A stretch of DNA of 64,000 nt, taken from assembly GCF_030813055.1 (NCBI RefSeq), contig NZ_JAUSTW010000004.1:248001-312000 (forward strand), written 5' to 3'. The position numbers were made by a program, and so were the translations under genes. This document shows positions 45,376 through 55,274 of this stretch, in pieces; the stretch's first letter is position 1, and the number at the start of each line of letters is the position of its first letter. The stretch is from Neobacillus ginsengisoli. Its GTDB lineage: Bacteria; Bacillota; Bacilli; Bacillales_B; DSM-18226. The notes beneath the pieces were generated by a model. The model ran no database searches and was not told the DNA's origin. It saw only the letters and a list, made by a program, of their open reading frames with translations.

Positions 45376-46603
45376 TTAACAACTGGCAAGCTGTTTTTTT
45401 AATGAAGTAGATAAATAAATGGTTCCTAATGATAGGAATACTGTAAATAGGACCGTACCATGCATGATCAACACCATTAGATTTAACGGAAACACTTTAA
45501 TTAACAGCGGTGTAAAAATAAATCCTACGGTAAATCCTAGTCTATTGACCAGCGTGGAAACGCCAAATACTCTTCCACGAATCCGATTCTCACTCTTTTG
45601 AAAGATAGAAGAATTTAGGATACCAACAACGCCATCTAAAACGCCTGTAACAAAGCCAACTGGAAAAATAACAGGATAACTGGTTGTTGATAACAGAAGG
45701 ATAAAGGAAAGTGATAGGAAAAAGGAAAGATAGAAGTAAAGATGCTCCATCCTATTTTTCAAAAATGGCAGCTTTGGCAGTACAAAAGTTGTCAGGACAT
45801 TACCGCATGCCCAGCTTCCCCAAATTAATCCTTGAAGGAGTGTAGTTTCTTTCGGATTTAAGGTCGATGCCAAAATAGGTATTCCGACATTTTGGGAGCT
45901 TGCAGCAAACGTTTGCACAAGAAATAGTACAAAAATGATGAACAAAATGGGTCTTGTAGATAAGTATGCTTTTATTTCCTTTAAATCGATTACCCAATTT
46001 TGTAATTCTTTAAGCATACTTAATTTCCTTTCCTTTTTAATTGCACTAATTTGCCTTTCCCATTTCAACATTATTAAAGTAACTCCACATATAAAGTACG
46101 AAATGGCATCAAGCAATAAGATAAATTTATATTCAACAAACGAAGATAAAATACCGCTTCCAATAAAGCCAACAACCATACATATCGAAGTTATTCGCGT
46201 AATGAGTGAATTTATTTTAATAATTGATTCTTCCTTAAAAAGTTGAGGTAATTCGGAACTAAAACTGACCTGAAAGAAACTGGAAAACAGCCCCAAGGAA
46301 GAAAGAGATAACTAGAAACATAATTGGTTCCGGGTCAATCAATAAGAATACGAGTGTCGTCCCGCGAAGGAGATCACTAATCACCATTAATTTCTTCCGA
46401 TCATATCGATCAGCAACCACTCCTGCTATTAGACTTGAAAGGACTCCCCCAAAGACACGTGCTCCTAATACAGCAGATAGCCATGTTGGACTATTCGTCA
46501 TCGATAAGATTACTGTATTCATGATCATCATATCCATCATCGAGCCAAGTTCAGAAAAACCTTTAATGTAAAGGAATAGTTTTTTTGACAAATCGACCTC
46601 CAC
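45376..46603 (-). pseudogene. MFS exporter, frameshifted
   Basis: Two overlapping frames together encode one MFS transporter of the macrolide/siderophore exporter type. The first (46603-46259, 114 aa) holds the first helices and the MFS loop (GVVADRYDRKK), then leaves frame after FLGAVF. The second (to 45376) resumes in +1 with SSFFQVSFSSELPQLF and runs to a normal end with later helices. A single extra base near 46295 (GGGG tract) would explain it. Either inactive or an assembly error. A TetR-like palindrome lies just upstream. Confidence 0.85.
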
Positions 46604-46617
46604 TTTTTCAAAAAAAC

Positions 46618-46631
46618 TGACTGTTTAGTCA
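46618..46631. promoter_or_regulatory. TetR-type operator upstream of the MFS gene
   Basis: TGACT-N4-AGTCA palindrome 15 bp before the MFS start codon, typical of exporter genes controlled by a TetR repressor; no regulator gene is adjacent. Confidence 0.55.
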
Positions 46632-46686
46632 ATTTAATTAAATCAAAATTCTGTTTTTTTATCAATAGGTTTTTTGAAATAAAAAA

Positions 46687-46722
46687 CCATTTTGATTTTG
46701 TAAAGTACAATGATCAAAATGG
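46687..46722 (-). terminator. Terminator between the ADH operon and the MFS gene
   Basis: 10-bp stem CCATTTTGAT/ATCAAAATGG, followed on the minus strand by TTTTTTATTT. Confidence 0.75.
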
Positions 46723-46740
46723 GTCCTTTTTATGAGCACT

Positions 46741-46833
46741 CTATTTTACAACTTCCTTCGTCTCTTGCAACGGCCAGGACGGTAGTTTTTTAGACAATGG
46801 CTTGTCCTCCCGGTAGACTAAGACATACTCCCC
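46741..46833 (-). pseudogene. Possible C-terminal remnant of a lost gene
   Basis: A 30-codon open stretch ends EYVLVYREDKPLS...TKEVVK and a stop, with a stop codon just upstream and no start or ribosome site. Its composition looks protein-like and Pro/Lys-rich, as a C-terminal tail might. Parent family not recognised. Confidence 0.3.
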
Positions 46834-46862
46834 TCATATCATTAGGTTATTCCACAATCAAG

Positions 46863-46895
46863 ACCCCAGCCAGCCAACAATGAACCGGCTGGGGT
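46863..46895 (-). terminator. Terminator of the R2lox/ADH operon
   Basis: Stem ACCCCAGCC/GGCTGGGGT just after the ADH gene; the T tract is poor, and the hairpin at 46687-46722 gives a backup. Confidence 0.75.
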
Positions 46896-46901
46896 TTATT
46901 C

Positions 46902-48110
46902 CTACTTAACTTTCAAAGGTACGACCTTTTGCCCAATTGCAGCGATCAATTCTTTTGGCATTGGGAAGCTCAATGCAGCAGGATCTTTCATAACTGCCGG
47001 AATCGTAAGCTGCAATTGTTCTTCCGATATGTTGTAGGCTGTAAAATCAGCAGGCAATCCAACCCTTTGCTGCAGCAAGCGAATTTTCCCAACGACTTTT
47101 GCCAAAGCCGTTTGTGCTGAATCATCCTTTGTATCAACATCTACCGCAGCCGCTAGCTCATAAACTTTGGGTAGATATAGATTCGGAACACATTCCATTA
47201 CTACCGGTAAAAAGACAGCATTAGCCAAACCATGTGGGATCCGGAACAATGCTCCATAGGCATGCGCCAAATTATGGACAGGAATCGCATTCAACGCAAA
47301 ACTGAAGGCAGTGATTCCCATCAAACTGGCATGAAGTAAATCCATTCTTGCCGCTAAATTCGAACCATCGCTTACCGCAACAGGCAGATTTTTTTCAATT
47401 AAACGAATGGCATGAAGCGCCTGAGCGTCTGTTAAGGCGGTTGCTGTAGGTGAAGCTAGAGCTTCAATCGCATGGGTTAATGCATCAAATCCGGTAAAGG
47501 CGGTGATGGCAGGCGGAAGACCCACTGTTAAATCGGGATCCAAGACAGCCATATCAGCATTAATAAACGGATGAATAATATTTGTTTTCATTTGAATGTC
47601 TTCATTAAAAATAACTGCAATAGGTGATACCTCAGAACCTGTTCCCGCAGTTGTCGGGATGGCGATATGCGGAATCGGAATAAAGCCTGCCTTTGGAAAT
47701 GCTTCATATAAAAGCCCTCCAGGAATCGCTTCTTTAATATCGGATAAGCCCTTGTGAAGTGCGTATTTCACCCCTTTGACCGTATCAAGAACGCTTCCTC
47801 CCCCTACAGCTAATAGCGCATCCGCTCCAACCTCTCGTGCATAACGAACCGCATCATTAATGCATTTGCTTTCAGCATCCTGGGCAATATCAAGGTACTT
47901 TCCCACTAGTTCCGGTCCGCTGCCATGTCCTGTCAATGCAAAAATCTCCGCAACCTTTGCCACCACTCCGGCTTCTTCTAATCCTCTGTCACTAAAAAGG
48001 ACCACCCGTTTGGCACCAAGCCCTTGAAACAAATTTGGCACCATTGCCCTTGAGTTCGAACCACTGTAGATTCCCGTACGAAGCATAAACTGTGATAAAG
48101 AAGTTTTCAT
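46902..48110 (-). CDS. Iron-containing alcohol dehydrogenase
   Basis: Group III Fe-ADH, 402 aa. NAD site GGGSVLDTVKG; substrate/metal region TTAGTGSEVSPIAVI; metal ligands Asp in NADMAVLDPDL and histidines in FDALTHAIEA, ALNAIPVHNLAHAYGALF and IPHGLANAVFLP. Start ATG 48110, six bases from GAGGTG. Last gene of the MBL-ligase-R2lox-ALDH-ADH unit. Likely oxidises an alcohol made or handled by that operon; substrate unknown. Confidence 0.9.
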   Translation of the reverse strand: MKTSLSQFMLRTGIYSGSNSRAMVPNLFQGLGAKRVVLFSDRGLEEAGVVAKVAEIFALTGHGSGPELVGKYLDIAQDAESKCINDAVRYAREVGADALLAVGGGSVLDTVKGVKYALHKGLSDIKEAIPGGLLYEAFPKAGFIPIPHIAIPTTAGTGSEVSPIAVIFNEDIQMKTNIIHPFINADMAVLDPDLTVGLPPAITAFTGFDALTHAIEALASPTATALTDAQALHAIRLIEKNLPVAVSDGSNLAARMDLLHASLMGITAFSFALNAIPVHNLAHAYGALFRIPHGLANAVFLPVVMECVPNLYLPKVYELAAAVDVDTKDDSAQTALAKVVGKIRLLQQRVGLPADFTAYNISEEQLQLTIPAVMKDPAALSFPMPKELIAAIGQKVVPLKVK

Positions 48111-48126
48111 CATCTTCACCTCATTA

Positions 48127-48583
48127 TTAGTTTTGGCCAAACAGAATTCCATACCAGTTCCTTCTCTCTAGCTCCGGAACCATCGAAGTGTGAACATGCT
48201 TTACCTGTGTATAAACATCAAGAGAATGACGACTCATTTCTCTGCCGATTCCGCTTTGCTTATAACCGCCGAATGGTGTATCACTTCGGAGCATATGCCA
48301 GTCATTAATCCACACCACTCCTGCTTGGAGCTTTCTTGCGACATCATACGCTTTATTGACATCACGAGTCTTTCGGATTCATAGATTTCCAGCCACTATT
48401 ATCAAACGCATCCCTAGCAGCCTTAACTGCCCTATCGACATCTGCCTTTGTTCCTTTTGCTACCTTTGCAACCAGCTGACCGTTTGCGGGATTAAACACA
48501 TCAAATGTTTCACCGCTGCAGGCCTGCTCCCATTTTCCATTAATAAAGAGCGGAAATGTTTGCACATCAACATTTACTATCAT
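48127..48583 (-). pseudogene. Aldehyde dehydrogenase gene with large internal deletion
   Basis: The first 70 or so codons (48583 down to about 48365) encode an ALDH N-terminus (FPLFINGKWEQACSGETFDV, VFNPANGQLVAKVAKG). At about 48350 the sequence jumps out of frame to an ALDH C-terminus (TRDVNKAYDVARKLQAG, then SDTPFGGYKQSGIGREMS). About 350 residues with the catalytic Cys and Glu and the NAD site are gone. It cannot be functional. The ribosome site and operon position remain, so the loss looks recent. Confidence 0.93.
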
Positions 48584-48608
48584 CGTAAATCCTCCCTTTT
48601 ATAAAACC

Positions 48609-49502
48609 TTATAAGACACCTAACTCACTTTCTGTAAATCTATAAATCTCTTCAATTTTTTTCCCTTTTGCCCTAGCTAAAATTTCCATCCGGACAGATA
48701 GCTGTTTCATGGTAAAATTCCTAATATCCTCCGGGTTTCCGCCGAATGAGCTTACCTCCCTTCCTGCAATTCCTTCTTCATTTAACCTGAGGGCTAACGG
48801 AGTTAGTTCAGCCATTCTTGCGGCAACAAAATCAAAGAGATGCGGATGTTCGCAAATTAATCGTTGAAGCAGGAATGTGCCATAACCGATATGTCTTGAT
48901 TCATCCCTTTTTAAGTTACCGACACCCTCTAAGAGCCCCGGCATAATTCCGGCTTTTTCTAATGCTTGATAGAATGAATAATATCCCGTTTCTGCCAATA
49001 CTCCTTCGACAAACATGTTGTAAACGACTGAAGCTTCAGCAATCGCCTCCGGGGATTGATCCGTCACGAGGTGCTGCATCGTTGTTGGAAGAATTTCATA
49101 GAATATCTTCTTATACGTTGGAGTATGACAGTAGGATAAATCTCCTCTCTCGCCAATCGCATTTAATACTAGACGGAAAAATTCTGTATGTTTGGCTTCT
49201 TCGTACAAGAACGTTGTTAAAAACATTTCTTCTTCTATTCGTCCTTCTTTTGCAATCGCCATAATTAGCGGAAGAAGATCAAGGGTTACTGCTTCTTCAC
49301 CTGCCTGAAATTGTGAGATCAAACGCAAAATATCGGCTTGTTGCTCTGAATTTAATGTTTTCCAATCCCGTTGATCCTTACTGAAATCGATATCTGCCGG
49401 ATTCCAGGTTCCAACCCGCTTTGCCTTTTGGTATAAGCGATACGGAAAAGAATCTTCGAGTAGGCCTCTCGTGCTTGTCGTTAAAATCTTTCGTGTTTCC
49501 AT
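48609..49502 (-). CDS. R2-like ligand-binding oxidase (R2lox), Mn/Fe type
   Basis: Ferritin-fold oxidase, 297 aa from ATG 49502 (GGGAGA seven bases upstream). Metal ligands: Glu69 (GEEAVT), Glu102 and His105 (EEAKH), Glu166 (FVEG), Glu201 and His204 (DESRH). The residues that form the R2lox ether crosslink, Val72 and Tyr161, are also present. Known R2lox proteins assemble a Mn/Fe cofactor and bind a fatty-acid-like ligand; the physiological reaction is unknown. Not a ribonucleotide reductase subunit: no R1 gene is near. It sits with acyl-CoA ligase, ALDH and ADH genes. Confidence 0.93.
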   Translation of the reverse strand: METRKILTTSTRGLLEDSFPYRLYQKAKRVGTWNPADIDFSKDQRDWKTLNSEQQADILRLISQFQAGEEAVTLDLLPLIMAIAKEGRIEEEMFLTTFLYEEAKHTEFFRLVLNAIGERGDLSYCHTPTYKKIFYEILPTTMQHLVTDQSPEAIAEASVVYNMFVEGVLAETGYYSFYQALEKAGIMPGLLEGVGNLKRDESRHIGYGTFLLQRLICEHPHLFDFVAARMAELTPLALRLNEEGIAGREVSSFGGNPEDIRNFTMKQLSVRMEILARAKGKKIEEIYRFTESELGVL

Positions 49503-49531
49503 AATCATTCTCCCTTCGAATTTTCTTTACG

Positions 49532-51055
49532 TTAAAGAATTCCTAATTCAGTTGCCGTCTTCCGTAAATGTGTTTTTAATATTTTGCCAACCCCATTTCT
49601 TGGCAGTGCATCAAGAAAGACAATTCTTCTGGGTGTTTTGTTTTTTGCTAACTGGTCTTGGCAATAGCGAATTAACTCTTCTTCCGTCACTTCGGTGTCG
49701 GGTTTCTTCACTACACAAGCAACCAATTCTTCTCCCATCCGCTCATCGGGAACACCGACAACTGCGGCTTCGAAAACAACTTCATGGGCATTAAGAATTT
49801 CTTCTATATCACGTGGATAGACATTAAAGCCGCCGCGTATAATCAAATCCTTCTTGCGATCGACAATATAAATATAGCCTTCATCATCGACCCGGGCCAT
49901 ATCGCCTGTAAATAACCAGGAATTTTTTATTACTCGGTTCGTTTCCTCCGGGTTTTGGTAATATCCGGATGTTACATTTTCACCGTAGATAATTAGCTCT
50001 CCAACCTCCCCTTTAGGAACTTCATGACCAAGATCATCAACTATTTTTACCGTTACCCCGGGTATCGGAAATCCGACAGAACCCGGTTTAATTGGGAATC
50101 CTTTACGGTGCGCGGTTACAACAGGGGCCGCTTCAGATAACCCGTATCCCTCATACACCTTCGCCGCAAATTTTTGTTCAAACGCCTTCAGCAATGCAAC
50201 CGGTAATGGAGCAGAACCTGATCCGACAGACTCAAGGCTTGCCGTATTATAGTTGTCTGCATAGGGATACGAAACTAGCGCATGAATCATTGCAGGCACG
50301 GCTGAAAAAGATTTTACCTGATACTTTTCAATCGTCTCAAAAACTTCTTTTACATCAAATTTTGGAAATACAACAATCGAACTCCCCGTTAGAAAGCAAA
50401 CATTAGATACCGTAAGCCCATAGACATGGGCAAGCGGCAGGACCCCAAGTGTAGTCCCGCGTTCATACTCGTTATGTTTAGCTGAGTTTGCGGCATTTGA
50501 ATAGAGATTTTTATGGGTTAATAGCACGCCTTTTGGACTCCCTGTTGTCCCGGAAGTGTATAAAATAACTGCGGTGTCCCCCGCCTTCACATCTCTTTCA
50601 TCCAAATGAAGATCATTATCTTTTGACAAGACATCATAAAAGTTCCTCATATTATCACTAGTTGGCTGATCCACTGTAATCACTAATGGTTTGCCCGGTA
50701 ATCCTTCAAGTGCTTTTTCGACAGTTTGGCAAACATGAGAAGAGGTAATCACTGCTTTTGCCCCTGAATTTAAGGCAATATAATGGATCTCTTTTGGGTG
50801 AAGCGTGAACATAACTGGCACAATGACTGCTCCCGCACCGGTTATTCCCTGATAGGTAAAAATGACTTCGGGACAATTGGGCATACATACGATAATGCGA
50901 TCACCAATCGAAATTCCAAGGCGCCGAAGTCCATCGGCAAATTGATCTGCAAACTCCTTCGTCTCTACATTGGTGTATTGTTTCTCTTTGAAAAATAAAA
51001 AAGGATATTCACCATACAGGTCAATATTTGTTTCAAGCAGTTCCTTAAGCTTCAA
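49532..51055 (-). CDS. AMP-binding acyl-CoA ligase
   Basis: 507 aa from a TTG at 51055, which fits AAAGGGGTGAT better than the ATG at 51073. Adenylation motifs: VILYTSGTTGSPKGV (A3), YEGYGLSEAAPV (A5), WLFTGDMARVDDEGY (A7) and the catalytic Lys in RNGVGKILK (A10). Forms acyl-CoA from a free acid. It overlaps or touches the MBL gene and precedes R2lox by 29 bp. Confidence 0.92.
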   Translation of the reverse strand: MKLKELLETNIDLYGEYPFLFFKEKQYTNVETKEFADQFADGLRRLGISIGDRIIVCMPNCPEVIFTYQGITGAGAVIVPVMFTLHPKEIHYIALNSGAKAVITSSHVCQTVEKALEGLPGKPLVITVDQPTSDNMRNFYDVLSKDNDLHLDERDVKAGDTAVILYTSGTTGSPKGVLLTHKNLYSNAANSAKHNEYERGTTLGVLPLAHVYGLTVSNVCFLTGSSIVVFPKFDVKEVFETIEKYQVKSFSAVPAMIHALVSYPYADNYNTASLESVGSGSAPLPVALLKAFEQKFAAKVYEGYGLSEAAPVVTAHRKGFPIKPGSVGFPIPGVTVKIVDDLGHEVPKGEVGELIIYGENVTSGYYQNPEETNRVIKNSWLFTGDMARVDDEGYIYIVDRKKDLIIRGGFNVYPRDIEEILNAHEVVFEAAVVGVPDERMGEELVACVVKKPDTEVTEEELIRYCQDQLAKNKTPRRIVFLDALPRNGVGKILKTHLRKTATELGIL

Positions 51056-51069
51056 AAAATCACCCCTTT

Positions 51070-52020
51070 TCATTCATTCATCAAACGATACATCAGAATC
51101 GAACCCCGTTTTTCAGAAGCCAACAGATTTCTGGTTTCCAGCAAATCGATATGGCCTTGAATTTGCGATAACCCTAAAAATATCATCCTATCTTTTAAAC
51201 GCGGATACATCTCTGTGCAAATCTCAAAAACACTTTTTGCACCTCTTGATAAGATATTTACAATTTGCTCACAGCGATTCTCCTGTTCTAGTAATCTTTG
51301 TTGAATTAACGATAGATGGTCGCTAAAGGATTCTCCATGACCGGGATAGACCCTTTTTAGCGGCAAGCGGCTAATTTTACTAAGTGACCGGCGGTACTGT
51401 AATAATGGCATTGTGCGGGTAATAGTACCAGGAATCGGTGGCTCGATGAACGCATTTACGGAAAAAGCCTTCACTAAATGGTCACCGGCAAATGTATCCC
51501 CTGTTTCCTTATCCCAAAGCAAAATATCAGTCTGGCTGTGCCCGGGAACATAAACAACCTCAAAATTTTGCCCCCCTATTTGAATCATATCCCCCTCCTT
51601 TAAATAGGAAACATTCCGCCACTTTTCCTCTTTAAAGCTGCGCTTCACGATATGATTCAATGGATCTGCTCCACATTGTTCCATGAATTGACGAAAGAAA
51701 GACATATCCCGCTCAAAGTCACCGAAACTAGCGTTTAACGTGCACCTTGCCATCTCATGAACATAAATAGGGACATCCACCTCGTTCTGAATTAAGGGGA
51801 CTCCACCGGCATGATCAATATGGATATGGGTAAGAATAATTTGATCAATATCTTTAAAGTCAATATTATTCTTATGTAGTTTTGTTTTAAGTTGTTGAAA
51901 GGATTCTTTGCCAGGGTTTCCCGTATCAATTAAGGTGATGGTTTCACCAATCACCAGAAATGCGTTAACGGTCCCTTCGGCAAAATGTGTTTCCAGTTCA
52001 ATAGGCACAATCTCAACCAT
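51070..52020 (-). CDS. Metallo-beta-lactamase fold hydrolase
   Basis: 316 aa. Zinc motifs: LTHIHIDHAGG (HxHxDH), GHSQTDILLWD, FAGDHLV and YPGHGESFSDH; a C-terminal helical region about 230-316 with a winged-helix look (LLETRNLLASEKRGSILMYRL). Similar to glyoxalase-II-like or thioester hydrolases. First gene of the R2lox operon. Start ATG 52020 preferred over TTG 52026 for spacing from GGGAG. Substrate unknown. Confidence 0.85.
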   Translation of the reverse strand: MVEIVPIELETHFAEGTVNAFLVIGETITLIDTGNPGKESFQQLKTKLHKNNIDFKDIDQIILTHIHIDHAGGVPLIQNEVDVPIYVHEMARCTLNASFGDFERDMSFFRQFMEQCGADPLNHIVKRSFKEEKWRNVSYLKEGDMIQIGGQNFEVVYVPGHSQTDILLWDKETGDTFAGDHLVKAFSVNAFIEPPIPGTITRTMPLLQYRRSLSKISRLPLKRVYPGHGESFSDHLSLIQQRLLEQENRCEQIVNILSRGAKSVFEICTEMYPRLKDRMIFLGLSQIQGHIDLLETRNLLASEKRGSILMYRLMNE

Positions 52021-52191
52021 ATCCAAACACTCCCTTCTTTACTAATTCACGCTTAACCATGTTTGACCAACTTCTAACAAAACTATATTTCAGTAAAACA
52101 ATGAATATGTATAAGTTCTTTCCAATAATTGAAAATACCTGGTAAAAAATTTAAAAATTTCTGACAAATAATGACAACTAGAGGATATATA

Positions 52192-52210
52192 CTACCAATG
52201 GTCAGTCCGT
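52192..52210. promoter_or_regulatory. Weak TetR-like palindrome upstream of the R2lox operon
   Basis: ACTACCAATGGTCAGT, an imperfect dyad about 175 bp upstream of the MBL gene. It shares TACT and an ACC...GGT core with the two stronger operators at 56078 and 59897, but the fit is poor. Confidence 0.3.
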
Positions 52211-52263
52211 TAAAAAGCTACTGGATCAAAATCTCCATCTCTTCCCCCCTTTGACTAAAAGCC

Positions 52264-52294
52264 CCAGCGTCTAAGGAATACCCTTGGGCGCTGG
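52264..52294 (-). terminator. Terminator after the acyl-CoA ligase pseudogene
   Basis: Stem CCAGCG/CGCTGG with inner CCAAGGG/CCTTAG pairing, followed on the minus strand by GGGGCTTTTAG. Confidence 0.75.
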
Positions 52295-52320
52295 AACCGG
52301 ACTCTTTTTGACTAATTGTC

Positions 52321-53997
52321 CTACTTAACCTTATTTTCAGCTTTTTCCTTTTCCTCCTCCTGAAGCGTACGCCAAAGGATCTTTCCGCTGCTAGTCATTG
52401 GGAATTGTTTGCGGAACTCAATTAATCGGGGATATTTATAGGCAGCCATATGCTCCTTTGACCACTCGATAATCTCTTCCTTACTTACCTTTCCTTCGTA
52501 ACCTTCATTTAAAATAACAAATGCCTTTACTGTTTCCCCTCTCCTTGGATCAGGAGCCCCAACGACACAGGCTTGTTGAATAGCAGGATGCTTATAAAGA
52601 TATGATTCCACCTCGGTCGGCCAAACTTTAAATCCTGATGCATTGATCATTCGTTTCACACGGTCGACCATAAAGAAATACCCTTCTTCATCATACCGAC
52701 CGATATCACCTGTTCTAAAAAACTTTTTACCGTCAATTTCCATGAAAGAATTACGGTTTTCATCATCACGATTATAATAACCAACCATGACCTGTGGACC
52801 ATTAACAATGATTTCTCCCACTTCTCCGATACCAAGTTCTTTGCCTGTTGCAGGTTCAATAATCCTAGCATCGACATCAAAAGAAGGTACACCAAGGCAT
52901 TGCATTTTCGGGCGTTCTGCCGGATTGAAATGTGTCTGGGCAATGGTTTCTGATAATCCGTAGCCCTCCACGAATCGCAAGCCTGAAATGTTAAATAATT
53001 TTTCACCAACTGCTTCAGGCAGTGTAGCTCCTCCCCCGGAAATCGAAGTTAAGGATGCAATATCGTCAGCCTTTAAAGCCGGATTGGCTAAGAAGTCAAC
53101 GATCATAGTGGCAATTGTGACCCAGTGGGTACATCTTTGATTTTTTATGTGCTCCACTGCGGCTTCTCGATTCCATCTTGTCATGATAACAATGGTACTT
53201 CCGCTATAAATCGGCATATGCATGCTGTGAACCATACCCGTAACATGGAAAAGCGGCAAAGTCATCAGATGAACTGCATTCGGAGTAGTATTTGACCAAT
53301 GGTAGCAGCCAACCGTGTTCGCATTGACAGTCCGATTTGTATGCATACAGCCTTTTGGAAGTCCTGTTGTCCCTGACGTATAGGGTAATATGGCAAGATC
53401 ATCACCCTTTGCCGTATGTTCACTCGGAGGATAGTTAGCCTGTAGCGCCTCACTCCAAAGGTAATGGCCAGATTCGGATAAAATTACCCTGGGAGCTTTT
53501 GCTTCTACCGGAATTGATCCTTCGAACTTACTGCCAATATAGTCGGAATAGGCTGCTATAACCAGATTATCAAGTGTCGTTGTTCCAATTAATGGTTGGA
53601 CTCTCTCATACAATTCCTGACCCACAAAGGCAGTCTTAATTCCACAATCGCGAATGTAAAACTCCAATTCATTCGCTGTAAACATTGGATTTATTGGAAC
53701 GACAACGGCATTTGCCCTTAAAATCGCATAATAGCCAATGATAAATTGCGGGGAATTTTGCATGAACAGCAATACTTTATCACCGGAAGACACCCCAAGC
53801 TTATGTTGCAGATATCCTGCCAATGCAATTACTTCATCATCTAATTGTCGGTAGGAGATTTTATTTCCATAATAGTAAATAGCATCTTGATCAGGATAAC
53901 GGGTGGCACTAACTTTCAGGTTGTCATATAACGATGTAGCTGGAACTTTAAGTGACTTGGATATTTTTGGTCAATATGGATAATGAAGAGTTAGCAT
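52321..53997 (-). pseudogene. Long-chain acyl-CoA ligase with premature TGA at codon 9
   Basis: The frame from ATG 53997 (GGAGAG seven bases upstream) reads MLTLHYPY, then TGA at 53973-53971, then continues open for 549 more codons: SLKVPATSLYDNL, LPYTSGTTGLPKGC, VEGYGLSETIAQ, FRTGDIGRYDEEG, TSSGKILWR. Homologous ligases have Trp after HYPY, so TGG to TGA is the simplest cause. The first good downstream start (TTG 53823) would lose about 58 residues of the N-domain. Inactive, leaky by readthrough, or a sequencing error. Follows the thiolase gene. Confidence 0.85.
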
Positions 53998-54068
53998 CGT
54001 ATATCTCTCCTAAAGTTTGATTTCGAATGTAACCGCTGTCATTTTTCGACATAATGAAGAAATTTCCT

Positions 54069-55238
54069 CTATTCACGTTCAATAATGGTAGCGATTCCTT
54101 GTCCTCCGCCAATACATGCTGTAATAAGAGCAAATCTCCCGCCTGACCGTATTAATTCATAAGCTGCCTTCGTCACAAGAATGGCACCTGTGGCTCCAAG
54201 CGGATGCCCGTGGGCAATGGCGCCGCCGTTTACATTAATTTTTTCAAGACCAATTTCAAGCTCCCGATTACAGGCAAGAACCTGAGCGGCAAATGCTTCA
54301 TTGATTTCAATGAGATCTATTTCCTCCAAAGATAGTCCTGACTTTTCCAGCACTTTCCTAACCGCCGGAACAGGTCCTATACCCATAATGTTCGGATCAA
54401 CACCGGCTACAGCATACCCCCGAATCACTGCTAACGGGGTTAGGTTTAGTTCCTCTGCTTTTTCACGGGACATAACCACAACTGCCGATGCCGCATCATT
54501 TAAACCTGAACTGTTTCCTGCTGTAACTGTACCGCCCTTTAAAAATGCCGGCTGAAGCTTTGCTAATGCATCGATAGTCGTTTGTGGACGTGGATGCTCA
54601 TCTGTTTTAAAAACGATTGGATCCCCTTTTTTAACTGGAATTGTAATTGGGACAATTTGCTCATCGAAGCGTCCCTTTTCCATAGCAGCCGCCATTCTCT
54701 GCTGACTGCGCAAAGAAAATTCATCCTGCTCAACTCTTGTAATCTTATATTTTTCAACAAGATTTTCAGCGGTAATTCCCATTAGCGGATCGCCGATTTC
54801 TTTAGGAGATAACTGCGATTTTCTAAAACTTGGAGGTGTTGGGCTAAACGATTTTTCCGGTCGGTCCATCAAATAAGGAGCACGGCTCATACTTTCAGTA
54901 CCGCCCGCTATGTAGACATCTCCATCACCGGCTAGAATGGCCTGTGCTGCAAGATTAATGGCATTGATTCCTGAACCGCACTGGCGGTCTACGGTAAAAC
55001 CCGGTATTTCAAGTGATAAACCGGTTTGCAATGCTGTTAATCTGGCAATATTTCCGCCACCTGATAAAACGTTTCCAAAAATGACATCGTCGATCATGTC
55101 CGGTGTAATTTTTGCTCTCTTTACCGCTTCTTTAATGACTTCTGCTCCCAACACATGTGCCGGAACAGTTGCTAGAGCACTTCCTTGTCTGCCAATAGCT
55201 GTCCGTACCGCTGAAACAATGACTGCATCTCTTTTCAT
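54069..55238 (-). CDS. Acetyl-CoA acyltransferase (thiolase)
   Basis: 389 aa. Nucleophile Cys87 ([11 protein letters not shown]), His in [13 protein letters not shown], second Cys375 (ACIGGGQG) and [10 protein letters not shown]: all thiolase active-site parts are present. Releases acetyl-CoA from 3-ketoacyl-CoA. Lies between the SDR and the acyl-CoA ligase; the final step of this beta-oxidation unit. Confidence 0.94.
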   Translation of the reverse strand: MKRDAVIVSAVRTAIGRQGSALATVPAHVLGAEVIKEAVKRAKITPDMIDDVIFGNVLSGGGNIARLTALQTGLSLEIPGFTVDRQCGSGINAINLAAQAILAGDGDVYIAGGTESMSRAPYLMDRPEKSFSPTPPSFRKSQLSPKEIGDPLMGITAENLVEKYKITRVEQDEFSLRSQQRMAAAMEKGRFDEQIVPITIPVKKGDPIVFKTDEHPRPQTTIDALAKLQPAFLKGGTVTAGNSSGLNDAASAVVVMSREKAEELNLTPLAVIRGYAVAGVDPNIMGIGPVPAVRKVLEKSGLSLEEIDLIEINEAFAAQVLACNRELEIGLEKINVNGGAIAHGHPLGATGAILVTKAAYELIRSGGRFALITACIGGGQGIATIIERE

Positions 55239-55274
55239 TGTTCATCCTCCCGGAAATTTGGGTTATTTGGAAAA

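Noticed and set aside
48609..49502. Ribonucleotide reductase small subunit
   Set aside because: The R2lox-specific Val72/Tyr161 pair and ligand pattern are present, and no large-subunit gene is nearby.
53971..53973. In-frame TGA as a selenocysteine codon
   Set aside because: No SECIS-like element was evident, the homologous residue is Trp, and the family does not use selenocysteine.
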